A DNA stretch of 64,000 nt from Cucumis sativus (Eukaryota > Streptophyta > Magnoliopsida > Cucurbitales > Cucurbitaceae). Location: NCBI RefSeq assembly GCF_000004075.3, contig NC_026660.2, forward strand, positions 28,275,498 through 28,339,497. The letters run 5' to 3'. Both the position numbers and the translations under genes were made by a program. The notes under the pieces are model-generated. The model did no database searches. It worked only from the letters and a program-made list of their open reading frames with translations, and was not told the DNA's origin. Below, piece by piece: positions 12,317-22,813 of the stretch (the stretch's first letter is position 1; each line of letters starts with the position of its first letter).

Positions 12317-15300
12317 TCACGTATCATCTACTTGCGAGTGAAACACAAAACTTGGGAACGTGGTCGTGATATCCCTGCCAGTGCCAACACAAAAGCAGTA
12401 GAGTGAGGAGCAAGCCTGGTTTGTCTTTGGGAAAGAGTGTTTTATAAGCACTTCTAAAATAAAATTGATTTAACTATTTCCAATTTTAAACACAATCTAA
12501 TAAACTAGGAGTAAAGACTTGGTTAATAAGGGAGGTCAGAAGATGCAGCTCACTCACTTGAGATATTGGAGAGTCATATTCTTCAAAAGTGATGGATGCC
12601 TTAAAACAAGGTTTCGCCACTCTTCCTTGTCAATCTTCCCATCGTGTTTTGTGTCAGCTTCTTCAAATGTCTGCATAATTAGGAGACGTCCAGGTATAAT
12701 TTGAAGAACAAAAATACATCTGTAGCCATCTAAGATATAGCTTAATTTGAATAGACAGCAAAAAAGATTGCACCCGATAGACATTCACAAAGAAAGGATG
12801 AATAGAACTAAAACGGCCAAGAAATTCCAAATGTATAAATTCTAGTGAAATGCTTTGCACCCTTTTCGATGATCCTCTAGTCCATATGAAAGAAGTTTCC
12901 CTCCAGAAAACAGAACGCAGAGAGCATCTGCTAGACTTCTAGGGTTCAGCTTCGTAGGATTTCTCGTGTCTGTAATGACTCTTGAGTCTAAATCATTATG
13001 TAAGCTCAAATGTTTTCTGTCACTCAAGATTGGCACTTGCATATAGTAACCAATAGAGACATGTTCATGTATCAGAAATATCAGAAATAAGTGTAGACAC
13101 CTCAATCGACTGTAACTCAGCACAAATCCTCTGGTCGAACGCGGAAAAGGTATTATTATCAGAAATCTGGTTTAAATGGAATCGAAGTGTCTTTCACAAC
13201 AAGTCTTGCAATTGACAGTTTGTTTCTATTCATGCGGCATCCTTCCTCATCTTGGTGTTCACTCTCTAAGCTTTACGCCATTGCTGACTACTCCATTCAG
13301 GATATGTCCCTTAACTGGAATGTATTTATCTCTATAGCTTAACTATGCTTGTTTCTTTTAAGTTAAAAGCCTAACCTCAAATCGTTCGTAATAGTGAGGC
13401 CCTTAAAGTTGTACCCAAGTGTATCTCATGGTTGACACATTGTACCCTTATCATTAGATTATGTCAATAAATTTTGTTTCCTTCTAAAAAAACAACTGTA
13501 ATCAGTCAGCAGGTCCAGAATCGAAGTGAAAAATGAAACAAAAAAGAATCCACATGGCTGTCGGCAAATTAAAAGTTAAAATGCTAATAGTCACAAAATA
13601 TTGAAGGATAAGTAATGCCCACTATATCGTTCCATATTGGTTAACCACAAAAAGACTGTAACATAAAGTAATTAAATGATGAAGCGAACCTTGTCGATAA
13701 TACTTTCTATAACATCATCTGACAGATTCATGCCAGATTCAGCAAGTGTAGCCACGACCATCTGCTTTACCTACACAACATTTTATTTTATAAAAATTAC
13801 AATTGTTGAACATTTCAAGAAAGGTACCCAGACTGCAAGTAGCAATAATATAGAAGATGAAAAGGAGGGAAAAAAATATTTAGCCCAATCTCATATTGAA
13901 AAGCCATAGCTTTCAATGGCATGATCTCCATGTTTATAAACATCAAATATAACACTAAAGCATCAAGCAATTTGACCTTTCAATTTTAACTCCAAAAATA
14001 AAATTAAAGGTTTCCAACACTGTAATCTAATGGCAAAGAAGCTGTGTTGCCTCTCATGATAAAAGTGTTCTTCTAGAAAAAGAAACTCAACAGCCGAACT
14101 TCAGAAAGTATCAACGTCATTGAAGGTTGAAGTCAGCCTTTGGGATAATGGAAAGATGGGCAAGAATTTAGGTGACAATATAGAGTTCAGATTCATGGGA
14201 AGATCCCATATCCAACAATTTCTGATCACAAAGTAGTAAAGAAGAAAAATATATTGGCTCATTTCTCAGATGTACAAGGAAGAACTAAAATTTAGATTAC
14301 GTCAAAATATTCTGTACATCCTCCTCTAAAAGGTCCTTGGAAGTAGATAATAAAATGCATTCTCGACAGTCATTGCATATCAATTGGTATCATCCATGTA
14401 AAATGTTCAGAAGCAATCATCAATTAAAAAGGGTAACCTGCTATAATAACCAGTTTGAAAGTGGTATGGTAACTGGTGTCAGCATTTAGGCAATGTAATT
14501 GTTCAAACAGAGAGTTGGATACGTTACCTCCTGCCTCTCAATGAATCCTTGCTGTTTAAGGTCGTATAATTGGAATGAAACTGCAAATTATTACAAACAT
14601 TATCACACAATAACATAAGCAGAGTGATAAGAAAAACTGAAGATATTAACTCCGACAACCACAAAACACCAATTAGTTGTTTTCCTTTACCAATGGAATG
14701 TACAAAAACAAAGGGATGCAATCATGTAAAATATATATATATATATTAGAGTGACATTTTCCTTGGTGGAACGGAGGTACATGTGAAAATTAATATTAAG
14801 AAACTTACACTCAATTTTATCATCAATAGGGGCATTCGGGTGAAAGACAGAAAGAGCACGTGCAAATTCTTCAAAATCAAGTATCCCATTATGCTTTGTG
14901 TCAAACAGATCAAAAACCTATAATGTTGCATAAAAGAAGTCGTGAGTTGTAAAATCCAAAAAATCAGCCAGCAAAGGGTGCAATGATTTGTACCAAAACA
15001 GAGCCTATTTGATACTGGTAACAATGTGCTAAAATAATGTACTGTGGATACGGAAACAGAACCAAGATTTTAAGGTTACCCTATCTGCAAATAAACTCTC
15101 TTTTTTGTTTGTTTTGAACAGTGCTAGTTGAAATTCATCCTGCAGTCAAATACAAGGAAAGAGTCAAAACAAAGCAAGAGTAAGTGTAGCTAAAACATAA
15201 ACAAGTTATCATATTGCAACGTGATTGAAATCACTATATTCAAGGGGAAAGTGATTAAAATAATGAAAAATAACAGCGACTTCTCTAACTGCTGTTACCT

Positions 15301-15879
15301 TATTGATCAGCCCATCGTCAATCACTGCACTACTAATCTTCTTAAATAGTTCATACAATGCTTCTATCTCACTTACGCTGACTGCAATAAAGAAAGTAAA
15401 CAACATATGACTGTCAAATTTTAGAAGCAAATAAATGAGTGAAAGTCTTATCAACACAAATGAAACCAGTCTGTAACAAAAAAAAAAAAAACAAAAAAAA
15501 AAAAGGAGGAAGAAACGGAAACAAAAAAAAAGAAAGTGCTAATTAATTAGTACAATTGCAAGGTGGTGATCAAACCTCCAACCTCTAGTGTGAAACGTCA
15601 AGTCATTTACTATTGAGCTAAGCTCAACTTTGGCCAAGAAAAGTATTAATTACTAAACATATGAAAAACAAGATATTAAATGGAATCAGATATCCACACC
15701 AAGATATCAGAAGGATGATAGTGTCTGTGTCAGACTGAAAATTGTAGAAACATACATACTGTCTCCCTTGCAAGAGCTTCAGGATCTTGAAGGCCCCTAG
15801 GTTGCCTAGACGTATCTGCATCACAACAGTTCGCTATAGAAGCACAAAAATGCTTTATTCCCTCTAGGCATTGAACCAT
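12317..15879 (-). CDS. CBL3: Calcineurin B-like calcium sensor, CBL2/CBL3 clade
   Basis: Eight coding exons: 15756-15879, 15299-15381, 15080-15139, 14809-14917, 14528-14580, 13690-13770, 12558-12670 and 12317-12374. They sum to 681 nt (226 residues), the usual CBL3 length. Four EF-hands are visible: a divergent first ([15 protein letters not shown]), then [31 protein letters not shown] and [16 protein letters not shown]. The C-terminal FPSF motif, a CIPK phosphorylation site in the family, is present. There is no Gly2. Instead the N-terminus [12 protein letters not shown]...CC has cysteines 4, 12, 18 and 19, matching the S-acylated tonoplast-targeting head of CBL2 and CBL3. It should recruit CIPK kinases to the vacuole membrane. 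The first donor was set at 15754-15755 because only it gives [13 protein letters not shown] in frame. The choice between CBL2 and CBL3 is uncertain. Confidence 0.95.
15484..15640 (-). repeat. tRNA-derived SINE-like insertion in CBL intron
   Basis: On the minus strand an A-box-like TTAGCTCAATAGT (15609-15621) is followed after 30 bases by a B-box-like GGAGGTTTGATCACC (15564-15578). The element then runs into T-rich tracts (A-rich on the plus strand, 15480-15536), as in plant SINEs that end in poly-T. It sits between CBL exons 1 and 2 in the same orientation as the gene. Target-site repeats were not confirmed. Confidence 0.45.
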
Positions 15880-16096
15880 GATCTTTCGCAGATGTCAAAA
15901 CACTCCATACCTGCGCCAAGAATCGCCAAGAAAAACGTCTAAACAATTTTGTTGAAACAAGCTCGCGTGTTAATCATAACAATCAATCACAAGTACCGCA
16001 TAAGTGATAAACCCAAGAAGCATAATTTCATCAAACAGAAATGATTTACTATTGGAAAATTTTAAAAATAATAACAACAAAGATTCAGATTGCTAT

Positions 16097-16130
<34 letters not shown>

Positions 16131-16600
16131 GGAAAGATAAGACCAAATTACAATTTCGTTCAAATATCGTCTAAATGAAATGACAATGACGATAGGAAAC
16201 AATTCCGATGAAAGATAAAGTCCCAGATGGCAGTTTCTCAATCAGAAGAAACACAATCGGTGGAGCAATAACAAGTTACAGAAAATCATGGGTTTCGAAC
16301 AAAACTAGGGCTTGTAAACAAATCTGAAAACAAAACAAGAGATTTACATCAATAACGCAGGAAATGAAACGAGAAAACACCATCAAAAAAGGCTGAAAAA
16401 TAAAAGATGAATATAGAGAAATAGAGAGCAGGGATCATCTTGTTTTTTACCTTTAAAAAATCCGGAGAGAGAAACCGTTGCAGGTTGAAGGCGAATTTGA
16501 GTCGAGATTCTGATTCATGGCTAACTAATCCTCGTTTTCCTAAAAAACTAATTTCGAAATTAAGAAATTGAGGTTTTTGATTGTTGTTTTGTTACTGAGA
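15880..16600 (-). other. CBL3: CBL 5' leader with leader intron
   Basis: On the minus strand an acceptor (GGCGCAG, near 15911-15917) lies just ahead of the ATG. A donor TTTAAAG/GTAAAA at about 16449-16451 lies upstream. An untranslated first exon from 16451 to roughly 16,600 and a leader intron of about 0.5 kb are therefore likely. The intron holds the G33/C33 homopolymer. Confidence 0.6.
16097..16129. repeat. 33-base G homopolymer
   Basis: An uninterrupted run of 33 G on the plus strand (C on the CBL transcript) lies inside the CBL leader intron. Runs this long can form G-quadruplex or i-motif structures. They are also error-prone in sequencing and assembly, so the exact length is uncertain. 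Confidence 0.9.
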
Positions 16601-17845
16601 GGAACAAGAACGGCTTGTGCGTTAATACGGAGAAATTTCTAATTTCTCTTTTCCTCAATTTTTCACTCATATATAAATTTTCTTTTAAAATATATTATGG
16701 AAATTGGAAAAGAAAAGGTTTTTGAATTTTGATAAAAATGTGTGTTTTTTTTAATTTAAATGATAATAATAACAACAGTGTTTTGTTGTTTTCTTTTTTA
16801 TTTATTTTTGTGAAATAATTATTTGTACACTTTTACCTACCATTACGAAGAAAATGTCTTGTGCAATATGTTTAATTAACCTAAATAAAACTGGAAAGTA
16901 TATAATATTGAAATTTGTATTTAAGTGTGAGAATCATGCATTTTCTTCTAAACGACTATTACCATGTATAAAATATTTTGGTTGTTTCAAAAGTGACAAT
17001 GTTTATTATTGTTAGAACATACAATTTTTAGATTGTTAAATCGAAATTGAAATACAAAAACCTAAAAATATGAGTATTCATATTTTTGCTTGATTTTTGT
17101 ATTTTCTTAACATTTATAAAAGTTTAGGATTAATATTTCAACTTATGAAAATATATACCATTTTTAACGAATGATACATTTTCGTGTGGGAATCCGACCC
17201 AAGATTATATTGATCAATGATATCATAAGTTGAAAATTTCCCACTAATTGAGAGTGATTTAAAAAAAGCAACCATATATTGATATTTAAACTATTTTTAT
17301 ATATTTTTCAATAAAAATACCGATTATAGGAAAATTTTAAATTTATTTCATTTCTTTATTGAAATCTACTGTATTATATTCCCAGCTTACAAATATCAAA
17401 TGCATTAACCAATCACACGTGAAGAAAGATCTTCACCACATATTAAATTCACCTTTTTTCTTGAACTAAAATATTTTATGGCCTTTGAAATACAGAATTT
17501 ATTAATTATAATTATCAACATCCAGTACAGTACACATCAGCAGCATGTCCTGTTAAAGACTATAATTTAAAAGTAGCAACAGTAACATTCGATTTTGACA
17601 GAATTGTAATTCAACTCTATGTACTGTTTCACACAAGAAATGGAATATTATTACTGTTTGATAGATAGAAATTTTGTAATTGCCCACAATTGAAAGAGTT
17701 GCCTATATTAGAGCGCTATGGAAACATATTTTTGAGCCTTAGTTCTAGAACAGTACAAGAGAAATTAAACTAGAATAAAAAATAAATAAACAAGCAGCAA
17801 TGAGAAATGATCTTGTTTGATCTTCATTTTGTGTATTGTCTGCCT
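16601..17845. other. Intergenic, A+T-rich
   Basis: No gene seen. The gap lies between the CBL promoter and the 3' end of the NPH3-type gene. The right part, up to 17,845, probably holds the 3' UTR of the NPH3-type gene. Confidence 0.6.
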
Positions 17846-20372
17846 TCATCTTTTAACTTGTCTTTGTTCACCACCATGATCTGATCTGCTTCCTCTTGTT
17901 ACCATTTTTTTAGAATCTGACTTGCTTAAGAACTTGCTATCCTTGCTTATCTCTCTGGTCCTACAACTCTTCACTGACTTTACATCAAGTTCTGATTTAT
18001 CATCTTTCATTTCCTTCTCAAGCGGCAGCTTCACATCTGCTCTTTTTGTTCTATGCCCATCTCTCTCACTGCTTTCAGAGAAGGTCTTTCTTTCTCTCAC
18101 TTCTTTATCGACACTGCTGTCGATATCTGGTTTTAGCTTACCATGATTGTCACTGGTGATTGTCGCCTGTTTTTCGACAGAAATCAGCTGTTTTGCAGTG
18201 GGTGTGAAACTTGTAACCTTTGATCCTTTCTCTTGATCAAAGAACAGGACCTGAACAACAGTTCTCAATGGCAATCGCTCGTTCTTTACAGCATGGGCAC
18301 GGACTTCTGACGATAACTTTTGACAGTCTAGAATTCGACAAAGTCGCTTTTTATCTGTCTTGCTCAAATCAGGGTGTTCCTGTTTCCAATAAAAAAATGT
18401 TTTTATCAATCAATGAAATAAGAGATGTCATAAAATATTGAGCAATGTTTTACTACCTTGAGATACATGTTTATTGCCTTGTAAAGATCGTCGTGGTTTG
18501 GGCGAGCAATATCTGGCAGAGCTTCAACAAGTTGTATCACTTTAGATACAGGCATATTGATATCCATCACAACCACTCGAAGATATGAATCAACAAGCTT
18601 CCCCACCTTTTGAATGTATCTCAAAAAATGACTGTTTTCAGAAGCCCCAGAGTATTGCCTTCGCCACAGTGCTCGAAGACATTCCAAAACCGCCACAACT
18701 GAGTCAACATCGTAGAAGTGTGTATTGGAGGTTGACTGCGAAGGAAAGAGTAAGTCACTCACTCTTGCTTCCTCAAACTGCAGACTTGATCTCCGAATTA
18801 TTTCAGTTTTTGTCATTGATGACACTGCTAAATAGTTTGCTATGTTAAGGAGTCTGAGCAAGAAGCCAACTGAAACTGATCCCCGATCTGAAGGAATCAT
18901 GCCGACTATTTTCTCGAGAATTTGTCGACTCTTTTCCATATCTTCTTTGCTCTGAGAAATCTTAGTCTCTGAAGGCTTGACATTTGCAGAATCAGGTAGC
19001 CAACGACAGGCATAGACGTGCAGGGCTTCCCCGATAAGTTGTGGTGGTAGAATGTATGTAGATCTAACAGCCAAAATTATACAGCGGAACAATTCAATGT
19101 CAAGATCTGACAAATCCTCAGTCCACCAATCTTTTGGGACACTTTGGTTGTTCTTTTTCGTGTAACCTGGTCTTGTATAAGTGTAGGACCATGATACCTG
19201 CAAAGAATCATCTTATGTCAGTAGCAATTCCAAGAAGAATGAATCCCAGACCCAATTTTTGCCATGTCTATTCCTCTCTCAGTCTAATATCAAGAGCATT
19301 GAATGCTACTTCTTGAACTATACAATGAATAAATATCCAAGCTGACATGTATTAAGAATAAGTTAATAGTTGAATTTGTATTAATTCAATAACTTCAAAC
19401 ATTGGGGTTAATATATGGTACTTCACCATTAGGAATTCATCTTTTATCTATTAAAAAATTGCTGATTAACCTTTGAATGTGGTGTTAGGATTTTCTCTAC
19501 AATTGAATCAATGCACTTTCTGACAATTCCAAGATTCTCAGACCAGTCGGGTAACTTTACGGTGCTTTGTAGGGTAATAATGGAATCCTTCCAGCCAACA
19601 AGAATGCAAGAGTGGAGGAAAGACTCGAGCTTCAGAACAAGATTGCCCTTTTCCGCTGCTTCGGTCATGCGGAGGAACTTAGCAGCACATAATGCGGGCA
19701 CGAGATTATGGGCACTGATACTAATGGTCATTCCATAACAAAACTTAGCACACAGTTCAAATGCTTCTGCACCTCCGGGAACATCATGAAGCTCAATGGT
19801 GGCAATGTTGGAATCTCCCAAGTCAGGGCAGAGATGTTGCAAGAGTCCACACTTTGGTAGAAGCTGAAACTGTAAGCAAACCAGAAAATAGAAAATCCTA
19901 GTAAAGACAAAATTCTGTGTATATCATTTATATACTCTGCAATCTATGTTCATAAAGAGGAAATGCTTTTGTCTTTGATTACCTTACCCTTTCCCAGTCT
20001 AAAAATGATTTATGCTCAGAAAATTCTAAGTTTGAAATTGAAGATCATATCAAGAGAAAGAAAAGGTATTAGATGGGTGAAATGCATCTAAGCGCTTAGA
20101 TATGCCATCCTCAAGTTATGATAAACAAAACAAAAAATAGACCATTGTCATGCTCCTACCTTGTGGAGAAGAAAACTAAAGTTGTCAATGCATATAACAA
20201 TATTGCCTGGGACATCAGAAAGAACCGTCCTGCAGTTTACAATTAAGGTGTGTTTAGTCAAGAAATTGTCAGGGTTTGTTTTTGGAGGGTGGTTCTGAAT
20301 TATGAAATGATACCTGGTAGCCGCTTCAGTATAGAAGGAGTCAGGCCTCGTTCCTAATTTCATAAACTTCAT
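17846..20372 (-). CDS. BTB/POZ and NPH3 domain protein (At5g47800-like)
   Basis: Five exons: 20314-20372, 20160-20229, 19471-19869, 18457-19197 and 17846-18379. They sum to 1803 nt (600 residues). The start [16 protein letters not shown] is typical of NPH3-family proteins. A BTB/POZ fold spans about residues 25-130 ([19 protein letters not shown], then [16 protein letters not shown]). The NPH3 domain runs from about 199 ([15 protein letters not shown]) to about 485, including [20 protein letters not shown] and [20 protein letters not shown]. The last 110 residues are a charged Ser/Lys/Asp-rich tail. Family members are thought to be substrate adaptors for CUL3 ubiquitin ligases in phototropism and auxin transport. 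I recall near-identity of the core to Arabidopsis At5g47800, whose own role is little known. Upstream sequence looks like a long spliced leader. Confidence 0.93.
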
Positions 20373-22546
20373 TTCTGGAATTGCCTTTTCTTTTCATGGG
20401 TCTTCAGTATTTAACTGTGGAGCGCCTTTCAAATACAAAAAGGTACATTCAATTCTCAACTACGTTGACTGGATGGCGTATAAGAAAAAAGAACAGCCGA
20501 CAACAGCTTGCTATTGCAGTTATCTGTGCTCTACAGTGTAAAATGAATAGAATAATTGAATGCAGTGGTTAGAATATTTTCTAAACTGTTCTAAATCAAC
20601 CAGATTCATTGGCATGTACTGCAAATCAAATGCCAGAGTGAGAAATAATGGTTGTGTGCAGCGCATATCGCCTTTTTCTACAGAATGTTAGCTAAAATTA
20701 AGTAAATGAGAAAAAAAAACATGTGGATTTAAGTAATCCATCTCTGAAAGCGGAAACTAAGAAAATTCAAATCAATGGGAAAGACAATGGCCAGAACCGT
20801 CCAACTTGGAAGAAGTCACAACTCACAATGGAGAAAAATGAGGGAGGACAATGACTTTATTGATGCAGGAGCATTGCATTAAAAACCAAACAACAAACAT
20901 CAATCGGTCCAATGACAAAAACAGGGAAACAAAACTTTAAAATTTACAAAAAGAAGAGATGATAAGAGAGGAAAAAGGAGGAGGATCAATTGAAGTTGCA
21001 AAAAGGAATATGGGCTTTAAACAAGCGAAAAGAAGAATGGTAACACCAAAAAAGTAAAAAACTACTGTTGCTCCTGGTGGAAAAGAATCCAGTATCCTTG
21101 TTATAACTTATAAGAAAAAGAGCAAATGCCTTCCCACGATGGATTATTCGCAATCTGACGTAGCAATAAATCAAAGCATTCGTTTCTACAGACAAATGGG
21201 GTTAAACAGAGTGTTATAGAGAACTATCGCCGTTACTTTTCCGGAAGGTCTCTGAGGTTCTTCTCTCAAAGGGAAATACAGTCTTATGTGGAATATGCGC
21301 GTTGTAAGTCCAATTTTTCCTTTTCTTTTCTTTGAATTCTGGATTTCCTAGATTCTCGACAAGGTTTTTGATTTGTTCTTTTTGTCCGTATTGTATTGGA
21401 AGCATTCTAAAAACGTCCACACCAAGCATAGTGTGGTTAAAAGTCTTCTTCCGAGTAAAACAGAAGAAAAATGGAAGGTATCTAAGCTAAATTGAAGATT
21501 CATTTAAGATATTGCCTATTAAAGTAAAAGGGTTTTGTTTATTTCCACAAGTCAAAAACCCATTTACTTTATTTCACTAATTGACAAAATTACTACCAAA
21601 ACTGAGGCCCTGAAGTAAACTTACAAATTAAATCTAGCAAGAAAGAAGGGATGAGAGCATTTACCTTCAGAGAGGCATACAAAATGAGGTTGAAAAGGTC
21701 CAATTCCAGAGAAAGGGACACAGTAAAAGCTGCAGAAACACAAAACAAGCCCAGGTGATCGGAGGAAACAACTGAAAAGCTCCGCTGATTCAGATTCAAC
21801 CACACAGCGCCATATGTTATGATGCAGAAGATGAGAAAGCCTTAATGGTGAAAAGGGTTAGGAAATCACAAGCTGATTTATTCAAATTTTATGATGGAAA
21901 AAAATGGGTGTTAAAAATCTACTGGTGAGGCACGCCAAGTAAAGGCAAATTGGGCATTGAGTGCATGGGGACAAGGAGAGGGACATGGGTTTGGAATCTC
22001 CTGATTAGTCAACCTAGTAATAATCTAAAGCAACACTATCATAAACCGCTTGAAGATATACACAAGGAAAATGTAATGAGAAAATTAATGCAGGCAGTCT
22101 TTAGACAAAATGGTGTTCTAATCATAAATCTCCAAATGAATCATGCATAATCAAGATCAGGGAAATTGATATGCACTGAAGTATTATTTCAGATAAACAG
22201 TCGTAAATAGTTGAAGTTGATCTACAAAAGGTTACGCCAAAGAGATAAAGCTGAAGTTCACTGAAAGTCAAAACTGAAACAGGGAATGGAGATTATAAAG
22301 TGAGAATTGAGATAGAGAAAAACAAAAACAAATTGCAGAGGTGGGGTTAGGGCTAGGGTTTAATGCTCTATAGCTAAGAAGAGGGGGAAAAAGGAACTTT
22401 ACTGGGTCCCTGTGATTCTCGAGATTGAAAGATCGCCAATGGCAGCCTTCATCATGATTCCCCCCACTAACTCCGCTGATTCTTCTTCCATTAATCGTTG
22501 GTTGGTTCTTCTTGATCTGCATGTCGGCCACGTGTCGCCGGTTGTA
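20373..22546 (-). other. Probable spliced 5' leader and promoter of the NPH3-type gene
   Basis: The sequence has minus-strand features of a leader. A CT-rich stretch with AACCCTAGCCCTAACCCC lies near 22,340-22,360, and a GTTTCAG acceptor-like site near 22,276-22,282. An AG/GT-flanked segment lies near 21,664-21,731. No frame in these pieces encodes a recognisable protein. Several 60-90 codon open frames exist (for example 21,214-21,429), but none has family similarity. Confidence 0.35.
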
Positions 22547-22813
22547 TCACTCTGACGTTGGATTACTCTTCTTTTTGTTGGTGGTTTCGGAGGCCAATCG
22601 CAGACAACTCTCTCTCTTTCTTTTCAACTTGTGTCGCCTAATTTCTCCATGCGCGAGCGGAACTGCCGCACCGCCGCCGCCGCCTGCGGCCATTCTCCGC
22701 CCGGCGGCGTTCAAACAGTGACGCGAACTTCCTGCTGAATAAAGCTTCTCCATCGTCTTTCTTACAATTCCATCATTGATTTGATTGCTCAAGATCATGG
22801 AAGCTTTGCCCAA
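22547..22813 (-). CDS. Small unrecognised ORF, 88 residues
   Basis: I do not recognise this product. The frame starts MGKASMILSNQINDG, has a glycine/alanine run (AAGGGGGAA) and a basic stretch HKLKRKRE, and ends KKKSNPTSE. It is unusually G+C-rich for the area because of a CCGCCG tract. It lies where the NPH3-type leader or promoter should be. It could be an upstream reading frame of that transcript, a separate small gene, or chance. No signal peptide or known peptide motif is seen. Confidence 0.25.
   Translation of the reverse strand: MGKASMILSNQINDGIVRKTMEKLYSAGSSRHCLNAAGRRMAAGGGGGAAVPLAHGEIRRHKLKRKRESCLRLASETTNKKKSNPTSE

Noticed and set aside
22441-22463. Plus-strand GCAGCCTTCATCATGATTC resembling the miR172 star strand
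   Set aside because: Several mismatches and no pairing arm on either side.
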